DNA from: Halalkalicoccus paucihalophilus
Lineage (GTDB): Archaea; Halobacteriota; Halobacteria; Halobacteriales; Halalkalicoccaceae
Length of the DNA stretch: 64,000 bases
Assembly: GCF_001593955.1 (NCBI RefSeq)
Contig: NZ_LTAZ01000005.1
Location: forward strand, 396,001-460,000
Direction of reading: 5' to 3'
In this document: positions 58,274 to 64,000 of the stretch, piece after piece
Layout of the letters: each line of letters starts with the position of its first letter
Position numbering within the stretch: position 1 is the first letter of the stretch
The notes under the pieces: generated by a model
The model's database searches: none
Told to the model about the DNA's origin: nothing
Seen by the model: only the letters and a program-made list of their open reading frames with translations
Made by a program: the position numbers and the translations under genes

Positions 58274-59188
58274 TTCCTCCCTGACCACGCCGGCGAACTC
58301 GCGGGGATGTTCGACATGGGGCAGCAGGCGGGCGCGGTCGATCACGACCAGCCGGGTGTCGGCGGTCTCGGCGAGCGTTCGGCCCTGCCTGAGCGGCGTG
58401 ATGTCGGCCTCCCGGCCCCAGACGAGCGTCGTCAGGACGTCGAGTTCCGCTAGCTCCTTGCCGAGATCGACCGGGCGGTCGAGGAACCCACTGATAAAGG
58501 AGGCGGGCGCATAGCGCGCACCGGGCTGGTGGGCGCTCTCCCACTCGTATTCGAGGGTCTCGTCGGTGAACTTCTCCATGTCGTAGTAGCCGTGATCCGC
58601 GCTGAAATACCGGATCGAAGGCCTGCTTGCGATCAGGTTATACAAACCAGTACCGATGACGGGCGCCCGGAGCAGCGAGCGCAGGCGCGGGCGCTTTGTC
58701 GGCATCGTTTGTGCGGTCGGACAGACGAGGACGAGCCGCGAGAACCCGGCCGAGTCGGCGGCCTCGACCGCGTAGGCCCCCGACAGCGAGGACGCCACAC
58801 ACGTCGCATCCTCGACCGTATCGCGCGCGAAGTCGGCGAGGAAATCGACGTAGAGCGCGCCCGAATAGAGCAGCGGCGGCCGGTCGGAGTTACCGAAGCC
58901 CGGTAGGTCCGGGGCGATCACGTGGAACTCATCTGCGAGGTCCTCGAACACCTCGGCGAACTCGTGGCTGGAGGCGGCGGCGTTGATCCCGTGAACGAGA
59001 AGCAGGTCCGGATTCGACAGATCGCCGGCCTCGGTGTACGAGACGTCCATGCCACGCCAGCGATAGGTGTGTTGGCGACCGGGAAGGGCAGGTGAGAGCG
59101 ATCCGGTACGGCCGGTCAGCACGCGGTTACCGGCGGCAGCGAGGCCGACGGCGGCCGCGGTACCACTAACCAAGCGTCGAAGCTTCAT
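58250..59188 (-). CDS. alpha/beta-fold hydrolase
   Basis: 312 residues from the ATG at 59188. A hydrophobic Ala-rich N-terminus ([20 protein letters not shown]) may be a signal or anchor. The oxyanion stretch [20 protein letters not shown] and [11 protein letters not shown] are typical; the nucleophile elbow reads [11 protein letters not shown], with Ser in a non-classical S-x-S-x-G-like setting; the His is in [15 protein letters not shown]. Substrate unknown (esterase, lactonase or similar). Confidence 0.86.
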   Translation of the reverse strand: MKLRRLVSGTAAAVGLAAAGNRVLTGRTGSLSPALPGRQHTYRWRGMDVSYTEAGDLSNPDLLLVHGINAAASSHEFAEVFEDLADEFHVIAPDLPGFGNSDRPPLLYSGALYVDFLADFARDTVEDATCVASSLSGAYAVEAADSAGFSRLVLVCPTAQTMPTKRPRLRSLLRAPVIGTGLYNLIASRPSIRYFSADHGYYDMEKFTDETLEYEWESAHQPGARYAPASFISGFLDRPVDLGKELAELDVLTTLVWGREADITPLRQGRTLAETADTRLVVIDRARLLPHVEHPREFAGVVREELRGPEDE

Positions 59189-59232
59189 ACCGGATCCATC
59201 GCACGGAGGGGTCTTAACCCTGATCGACTCGA

Positions 59233-60222
59233 TCAGTTCCGGACCGATGGTTCCGCCTCCTCGCGTGTGAGACACTCCTCCAGCGGCGCAACGATCTCGT
59301 CGGCGACCGTGTAGGGGTCGGTCTCGCGGGCGACGATCCGGTCGACCAGTTCCTCGATCCCGCCGCGGCGCTCGATCTCTCCCTCCAGCAGCCGGCCGGC
59401 GTCCTCACGAAGCAGGGTGCGCACCTCTTCTGCATACCGAGTTCGGGCCTTCTCCTCCAAAGCCCCGGAGGACTCGAGGAACTCGCGGTGCGAGGCAAAC
59501 GCCTCAAGGAGGTCGTCGAGCCCCTCGCCGCTCGTGGCGACGGTCTCGACGATCGCGGGGTCCCACTCGCCCCGGTCGTGGCCTTCGAGCATCTCCGAGA
59601 GCTGTTTGACCGTCCGATCGGCGCCGGGCATGTCGGCCTTGTTGACGACGAACACGTCGCCGATCTCCAGGATACCTGCCTTGAGCATCTGGATATCGTC
59701 GCCGCTTTCGGGTTGGACGAGCACGGCGACCGTATCCGCCGTGCGCACGATGTCGACCTCGTTCTGACCCGCGCCGACGGTCTCGACAATGATTCGGTCG
59801 ATCCCGAAGGCGTCGAAGGCGGTGATCGCGTCGCCGGTCGCCGTCGATAATCCCCCTAATTGTCCGCGTGCGCTCATCGAGCGCACGAAGGTGTCCATAT
59901 CACCGGTGGTCGAGGCCATGCGGATCCGGTCGCCCAACACCGCGCCGCCCGTATAGGGCGAGGAGGGGTCGACAGCGATCACGCCGACTGTCAGACCGTC
60001 CTCGCGGTAGGATTTGGCGAGTTTATCGACGAGGGTGGACTTTCCCGCGCCCGGACTGCCAGTGATCCCGATGACTTCCGCGTCACCGGTGTGTTCGTGG
60101 AGGGCGGCGACCAAGTCGCGGTAGCCCGGCGATCGGTTCTCGATCCGCGTGATCGTGCGGGCCAGCGCGCGGTACTGCCCGTCGAGGAGGTCCTCGACGA
60201 GGGCGTCTTCTCCCCGGCTCAT
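59233..60222 (-). CDS. meaB: MeaB, methylmalonyl-CoA mutase-associated GTPase
   Basis: 329-residue G3E-family GTPase that loads and protects methylmalonyl-CoA mutase with adenosylcobalamin. Walker A is [18 protein letters not shown] (residues about 52-69), then [20 protein letters not shown], the GTPase region [19 protein letters not shown] and [11 protein letters not shown] (NKxD). C-terminal helix supports the MeaB group. Its start overlaps the stop of the B12-binding subunit gene by 4 bp. Confidence 0.96.
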   Translation of the reverse strand: MSRGEDALVEDLLDGQYRALARTITRIENRSPGYRDLVAALHEHTGDAEVIGITGSPGAGKSTLVDKLAKSYREDGLTVGVIAVDPSSPYTGGAVLGDRIRMASTTGDMDTFVRSMSARGQLGGLSTATGDAITAFDAFGIDRIIVETVGAGQNEVDIVRTADTVAVLVQPESGDDIQMLKAGILEIGDVFVVNKADMPGADRTVKQLSEMLEGHDRGEWDPAIVETVATSGEGLDDLLEAFASHREFLESSGALEEKARTRYAEEVRTLLREDAGRLLEGEIERRGGIEELVDRIVARETDPYTVADEIVAPLEECLTREEAEPSVRN

Positions 60223-60635
60223 CGCTCGGGGGCGTTCTCGCGGACGAACTCGATGGTCTCCTCCATCGGCGTGCCCGGCCCGAAGATCGCGTCGACGCCC
60301 GCCTCTTCGAGTCCGGCTTTGTCCTTGTCGGGGATCACGCCACCGAGGATGATCAGCGTGTCCTCGAACGCGCCGTACTCCTCGAGTCCGGCGACGATCT
60401 TCGGGACCAGCGTGTTGTGGGCACCCGAGAGGATCGAGATCCCGAGTACGTCGACGTCCTCTTGGACCGCTGCCTGAACGATCTCGTCGGGCGCGTTGTG
60501 CAGCCCCGAGTAGATGACCTCGAAACCGGCGTCACGGAACGCCCGCGAGATGACGTGAGCCCCCCGGTCATGCCCATCGAGACCGACCTTCGCGACCAGA
60601 CACCGGATCGCCCGCTGGTCCTCCTCGACGCTCAT
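60219..60635 (-). CDS. methylmalonyl-CoA mutase small (B12-binding) subunit
   Basis: 138 residues, the cobalamin-binding domain alone: AKVGLDGHDRGAHVISRAFR with the DxHxxG motif (Asp20, His22, Gly25), then DVLGISILSGAHNTLVPKIV and LIILGGVIPDKDKAGLEEAG. In haloarchaea the catalytic large subunit is a separate gene and is not in this window. Together with MeaB, it converts (R)-methylmalonyl-CoA to succinyl-CoA and is the end of propionyl-CoA metabolism. CGTCCAT/ATGGACG, a hairpin at 60700-60720, lies upstream. Confidence 0.94.
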   Translation of the reverse strand: MSVEEDQRAIRCLVAKVGLDGHDRGAHVISRAFRDAGFEVIYSGLHNAPDEIVQAAVQEDVDVLGISILSGAHNTLVPKIVAGLEEYGAFEDTLIILGGVIPDKDKAGLEEAGVDAIFGPGTPMEETIEFVRENAPER

Positions 60636-60787
60636 TTCGACCGCCTCCGACAGGTGTTCATGGCCCTACTTTCCCGTCGAGGGGTTTCACTGTAACGGAC
60701 GTCCATGAGGGAGATGGACGGATCGTCGAGTAACTGGATTCAGTTTCGTTTCGTCCGATAGATTACCTCGTTCGGTTTCTGGGAAAC

Positions 60788-61918
60788 GTGATACGGGACC
60801 GGTGTATAGTGCCGTTAGTGGCTGTCTCAGTCCGAATCGGCGAATCGCGCCGGATCGAATTCTCCGCGAGCGAACTGACCGGTGCGGTCGGGGATTCGAT
60901 TACGGTACTGCCGATCGTCGTCGCGCTGGCACTGCTGACCGAGATCTCGCTTCCGCACGTCCTGATCGCCTTCGGCGTCTTTCAGGTCGTCTGGGGTGTG
61001 TGGTATGGACTGCCGGTCTCGGTCGAACCGATGAAGGCGCTCGCGGCGCTCGCGGTCGCCGGTGCCCTCTCGTATGCTGAACTCGCACTCGCCGGCCTCG
61101 TTCTCGGAGTCGTGTTGCTCGGAATCGGCTATACGGGTGCACTCTCAGTCGTCAAGCGCTGGATCGGCGAGCCGGTAATCAGGGGAATCCAGTTCGCCGT
61201 CGGCCTGATCCTGCTCGAAACCGCCCTCTCGCTCGCGGCCGAGGACTTCATGCTCGCTGGTGTCGGACTGGCGATCGCACTCGGCGTCGTCACACTCGGG
61301 TACAAGAACGCGAGCGCGCTCGTCGTGCTCGGAGCCGGCGCAGCGATCGCGGTCTGGACGAGCGGCGTTCCGGCAGTTCAGTCACCCGGTCTCCCACCGG
61401 TCCCGGCCTTGGAGAGTGCCCTGACGTGGGGCGTAGCCGACGGGATCGTCGCCCAGTTCGCCATGACGATCGGCAACGCGGCGCTCGCGACCTCGCTTCT
61501 GTTCTCGGACCTGTTCGACCGGGAGGTCTCTGCGGACGAACTCTCGGGGAGCATGGGCGTGACGAACCTGCTTGCCGTCCCGCTCGGCGGGATCCCGATG
61601 TGTCACGGCTGTGACGGCGTCGCGGGCAAGTACGAATTCGGGGCACGCACCGGCGGGGCGAACGTGCTCCTCGGGATCGGCTATCTCACGCTCGCACTGG
61701 TCGCGACGGGGACGCTCGTCGCCGCCTTCCCGCTCGCGATGCTCGGGGTGTTGCTCGCGCTCGTCGCGCTGTCGCTCGGCAGTAGTGTGAAAGAATCGTC
61801 GGACCTCCCCCTCTCGATGGGGATCGGGTTGCTCGCGCTGGTCTGGAACATCGGGGCGGCGTTCGCGCTGGGGATCTGCGCGCACCTTTTGTTCGAGCGC
61901 TATCGCCGCGGGGCGTGA
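60788..61918 (+). CDS. sulfate/molybdate transporter (MOT1-like), putative
   Basis: 376 residues with about 10-11 hydrophobic helices. The N-terminal block RRIEFSASELTGAVGDSITV and the second-half QFAMTIGNAALATSLLFSDL and LAVPLGGIPMCHGCDGVAGK, with AGKYEFGARTGG, match the two repeats of MOT1 and SulP-type anion carriers. The GTG start is the longest; Val residues within 15 codons are alternatives, as the true start must precede the FSASELTG block. Sulfate versus molybdate is not decided by sequence. Confidence 0.88.
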   Translation: MIRDRCIVPLVAVSVRIGESRRIEFSASELTGAVGDSITVLPIVVALALLTEISLPHVLIAFGVFQVVWGVWYGLPVSVEPMKALAALAVAGALSYAELALAGLVLGVVLLGIGYTGALSVVKRWIGEPVIRGIQFAVGLILLETALSLAAEDFMLAGVGLAIALGVVTLGYKNASALVVLGAGAAIAVWTSGVPAVQSPGLPPVPALESALTWGVADGIVAQFAMTIGNAALATSLLFSDLFDREVSADELSGSMGVTNLLAVPLGGIPMCHGCDGVAGKYEFGARTGGANVLLGIGYLTLALVATGTLVAAFPLAMLGVLLALVALSLGSSVKESSDLPLSMGIGLLALVWNIGAAFALGICAHLLFERYRRGA

Positions 61919-61919
61919 G

Positions 61920-62072
61920 TCAGGGGTCGGTCGGAACGACGGTGGTTGACTGGATCCATGCCCGGTCGTTCTCGGAGTCCTGGATCACCGCAATCGTCCG
62001 CGATTCCTGGCGGTACTCGCTGTATCGGTATCTGTCCCCCTCCCACGGGCGTTCGGTCTGTTCGTCGGCCAC
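61920..62072 (-). CDS. small conserved haloarchaeal protein, 50 aa
   Basis: Begins at the GTG at 62072 (ADEQTERPWEGDRYRYSEYR) and ends IAVIQDSENDRAWIQSTTVV. This is the common haloarchaeal form of a short acidic protein with the block aVIqD-x2-N-x2-AWIqS, probably a single beta sheet domain. The next ATG upstream would add only low-complexity sequence. Convergent with the anion transporter (1 bp apart). Function unknown. Confidence 0.72.
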   Translation of the reverse strand: MADEQTERPWEGDRYRYSEYRQESRTIAVIQDSENDRAWIQSTTVVPTDP

Positions 62073-62112
62073 AGTGGCCCCTCGGCAGCGAGGTGTGATA
62101 AGCCTTAACAAA

Positions 62113-62859
62113 TTAATCCGTCTCGGGCAGCGCGTAAGCTCCCGTGAGGAAGAACGCCAGTGCGAGTCCCGAGAGGATCGCGAGGTCGGTCGTCCAAGGC
62201 CCGCCCGCCACCGTCACCTCGCGGACGCCCCGCGAGAAGTACGTGAGCGGAAGTAGGTCGATCACGGGCCCCATCCACCCCGGCAGGAGGTCCGGCGGAA
62301 CGAACGTCTCGGCGAGAAAGAGCATCGGGAGGGCGATGGTGTTGGCGGCGGCGATCACGCCGTCCTGTGAGTCCGCGACCCGCCCCAGAATCGCGCCGAT
62401 CCCACAGAACACCGCCGAGCCGATCAGGACGAACGGGACCAGTAGCGGCGAAAGCGTGAACGTGGCGTCGGTGAGCGCCCACAGCACCGCGATGAGGATC
62501 GCGCTCGCGATCCCGACGAGCACGGCGTTGACCAGCGTGTGCGCGAGCAGCCATTCCGTCCTGCGTAGCGGCGTCGTCGCGAGTTTCTCGAAGCGATTGC
62601 CCTCGCGGTGGCGGGCAACGGTGCTCCCGACCCGCGAGATGGGGGTAAACAGCACGACGACCGCGAGGTAGCCCGCCAGATAGTACTCGGACGGCTCGGT
62701 GAAGAGGCCGCCCCCCGTGGGATCGGTGGTGACGAGCGCGCCGAAGATGACGATCAGGATCACGGGGAAGAAGAAGGTGAAAAAGACCGCCGTCCGTCGG
62801 CGGATAAAGGAGTGCCACGCCGCTTCGAACTCCGCGCGGGTTCGAGAGAGCGAACTCAT
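62113..62859 (-). CDS. ABC-2 type transporter permease
   Basis: 248 residues from the ATG at 62859, six hydrophobic helices, with the ABC-2 pattern: N-terminal RRTAVFFTFFFPVILIVIFG, HREGNRFEKLATTPLRRTEW, and the C-terminal LPLTYFSRGVREVTVAGG. It overlaps the ATPase gene stop by 4 bp, so the two form one exporter. Substrate unknown; this type is common for drugs, lipids or polysaccharides. Confidence 0.9.
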   Translation of the reverse strand: MSSLSRTRAEFEAAWHSFIRRRTAVFFTFFFPVILIVIFGALVTTDPTGGGLFTEPSEYYLAGYLAVVVLFTPISRVGSTVARHREGNRFEKLATTPLRRTEWLLAHTLVNAVLVGIASAILIAVLWALTDATFTLSPLLVPFVLIGSAVFCGIGAILGRVADSQDGVIAAANTIALPMLFLAETFVPPDLLPGWMGPVIDLLPLTYFSRGVREVTVAGGPWTTDLAILSGLALAFFLTGAYALPETD

Positions 62860-63776
62860 CGGGCACCTCCGGCCAGTACGGGTTCCTCGGCGCCCCGCTC
62901 CCCGGCGAGTTCGAGATAGACGTCTTCGAGGGAAGGCTGGGTCCACGACAGCGACTCGTACTCGATTCCCGCCCGTTCGAGCGCGGCGACCGCCTCACCG
63001 ATCTTTTCGGGACGTATCCCGTGGATCGTCAGCGTTCGGCTGGTGGCAGAGACTCGATACCCACTGTCAGCGAACGCGTCGGTTCCGGCGTCGGTCTCGA
63101 CGACGAGTCGGCTCTCGCCGCCGTGGTCGGCGACGAGCGCCTCGGGCGAGCCGACCTCGACGAGACGGCCGTCGGCGAGCAGTCCCACCCTGTCGGCGAG
63201 CGCCTCGGCCTCGGCCATGTCGTGGGTGGTGAGAAATACCGTAGTGCCGCCGTCGGCGAGGTCGGCGATCAGGTCCCGGAGGTCCCGGCGACCCGCGGGG
63301 TCGATTCCGGTGGTGGGTTCGTCGAGAAAGAGCAGGTCGGGGTCGTTTACGAGTGCGGACCCGACACAGATGCGACGCTGTTGGCCCCCCGAGAGCGTCT
63401 CGTACCAGCCCTCGGCGTCGGCGGCCATCCCGATCTCCGACAGGACGTCCTCGACCGGTCGGGAGTGGTCGTATAAGCCCGCGTAGTACTCGAGGAGTTC
63501 GCGACCGGTGAGGCGTTCGGGCGGCGAGAACGCTTGGGGAAGGAGGGCGATCCGGTTCTCGTCGACCGCGTCGGGCGGGGAGCCGAACACCGAAACCGTC
63601 CCGGAATCGGGTGTCGTGGTGCCGGTCAGCGCGCGCACGAGCGTCGTCTTGCCCGCGCCGTTCGGCCCGATGAGCGCGAACACCTCGCCGCGCACGACGG
63701 CGAGCGAGACGCCGTCGAGGGCGGTAGTGTCGCCGTAGCTCCGAGAGAGATCCTCGGCGACGAGCGCGTTGTCCAT
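62856..63776 (-). CDS. ABC transporter ATP-binding protein
   Basis: 306 residues, DrrA/CcmA-like. Walker A LIGPNGAGKTTLVRALTGTT, signature ETLSGGQQRRICVGSAL, Walker B DLLFLDEPTTGIDPAGRRDL, switch His in FLTTHDMAEAEALADRVG. The C-terminal regulatory extension (about 220-300) is normal for this type. First gene of a pair with the ABC-2 permease (ATGA overlap). Downstream of it on the same strand is the permease; upstream is the end of a PstA-like gene. Confidence 0.94.
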   Translation of the reverse strand: MDNALVAEDLSRSYGDTTALDGVSLAVVRGEVFALIGPNGAGKTTLVRALTGTTTPDSGTVSVFGSPPDAVDENRIALLPQAFSPPERLTGRELLEYYAGLYDHSRPVEDVLSEIGMAADAEGWYETLSGGQQRRICVGSALVNDPDLLFLDEPTTGIDPAGRRDLRDLIADLADGGTTVFLTTHDMAEAEALADRVGLLADGRLVEVGSPEALVADHGGESRLVVETDAGTDAFADSGYRVSATSRTLTIHGIRPEKIGEAVAALERAGIEYESLSWTQPSLEDVYLELAGERGAEEPVLAGGAR

Positions 63777-63817
63777 GTCGGGAGAAGTGGCGAGGCCGCC
63801 CTAAGGGGTTCGATCCG

Positions 63818-64000
63818 CTACTGGCGCTGGTAGCGGTTCCGGATCAGGATCGCCGCGGCGTTCATGGAGAGCATTACCGCAAGTAGGGTGACGACGCCCG
63901 CGGCGAGCACGCCGTACTGGAACTCGTCGCTCGGCTGGCCCGCCCACGCAAAGATCTGTCGGGGCATGGCGCTAAAGCGGTCGAACGGACCGCTCGGAGC
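63818..64000 (-). CDS. pstA: PstA-like phosphate ABC transporter permease, C-terminal fragment
   Basis: 60 residues up to the TAG at 63818-63820; the gene continues beyond the right edge. Reads GPFDRFSAMPRQIFAWAGQP, then one hydrophobic helix (LAAGVVTLLAVMLSMNAAAI) and a basic end RNRYQRQ. This is the usual PstA C-terminus (periplasmic Pro/Ile-Phe-x-Trp segment, final helix). Called on 60 residues, so confidence is moderate. Separated by 41 bp from the next gene. Confidence 0.75.
   Translation of the reverse strand, partial: APSGPFDRFSAMPRQIFAWAGQPSDEFQYGVLAAGVVTLLAVMLSMNAAAILIRNRYQRQ

Noticed and set aside
60700-60720. Hairpin CGTCCAT/ATGGACG upstream of the B12-subunit gene considered as a cobalamin riboswitch
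   Set aside because: A single 7-bp stem with no B12-box sequence; too small for a cobalamin riboswitch.
1-64000. CRISPR array, transposase, prophage or defence island
   Set aside because: No regularly spaced repeats, no transposase or phage structural motifs, and no run of base composition unlike the rest. The only mobile-like items are the degenerate repeats around ggt and the recombinase fold in the Bat-like protein.

Overview
This 64 kb window is chromosomal DNA from a haloarchaeon (class Halobacteria). Four things point there: very high GC with GC-rich third codon positions; strongly acidic proteins; archaeal genes (TFE, RNase P component 4, Trm56, a CRM-domain protein, a geranylgeranyl transferase of ether-lipid synthesis, class I archaeal aldolase, a Bat-type regulator) and a 7S/SRP RNA; and many apparently leaderless genes with a TATA-like box about 25-30 nt before the start codon. 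The genus cannot be fixed from sequence alone. I see no CRISPR array, rRNA, tRNA, transposase, provirus or replication origin. Most of the window is conserved core genome.

Layout. 1-1.8 kb: end of a cytochrome b/b6-type complex cluster. 1.8-13.7 kb: mixed housekeeping genes (MsrA, a sugar dehydrogenase lipoprotein, UbiA-type lipid prenyltransferase, cysteine synthase family, SRP RNA, PEBP protein, MscS channel, CRM protein, RNase P component 4, 3-hydroxyisobutyrate dehydrogenase family). 13.7-22.2 kb: acetate module, with two tandem acetyl-CoA synthetases on either side of a Bat-like regulator that carries an apparently complete tyrosine-recombinase domain, then a two-subunit sodium/acetate-type symporter and a universal stress protein. 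22.3-29.3 kb: Trm56, TFE with two overlapping downstream genes, CinA/MoaB-like protein, an NAD kinase-like protein, and a PhoU regulator. 29.3-31.4 kb: a gamma-glutamyltransferase gene broken by two apparent frameshifts and bracketed by two related degenerate repeats. 31.4-45.5 kb: ABC exporter, acyl-CoA dehydrogenase, RIO-like kinase, aldehyde dehydrogenase, nitrilase-family amidase, glutamate dehydrogenase, HpcH/CitE-type lyase, an Lrp/AsnC regulator with a TrkA-C domain, and an APC transporter with UspA domains. 45.5-60.6 kb: CoA-ester metabolism (MaoC hydratase, acyl-CoA carboxylase beta with a fused epsilon-like N-terminus, 3-hydroxyacyl-CoA dehydrogenase, second acyl-CoA dehydrogenase, thiolase plus Zn-ribbon/OB partner, MeaB and the B12 subunit of methylmalonyl-CoA mutase), interspersed with fructose-1,6-bisphosphatase/aldolase, squalene/phytoene synthase, a Vms1/eRF1-like protein and an M23 peptidase. 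60.8-64 kb: sulfate/molybdate-type transporter, a two-gene ABC exporter, and the C-terminus of a PstA-like permease.

Read together, the genes describe a heterotroph equipped to take up and activate acetate, degrade acyl-CoA, pass propionyl-CoA through carboxylation and B12-dependent isomerisation, and run gluconeogenesis. Glutamate dehydrogenase beside a malyl-CoA-lyase-type gene, with the carboxylase and mutase parts, is compatible with the methylaspartate cycle, but its diagnostic genes are not in this window.

The least ordinary items are the recombinase-Bat fusion between the two acs genes, the gene-conversion tracts shared by those genes, the frameshifted ggt with its flanking repeats, a 38-residue membrane microprotein, and a hairpin-rich 323-bp gap between convergent genes.
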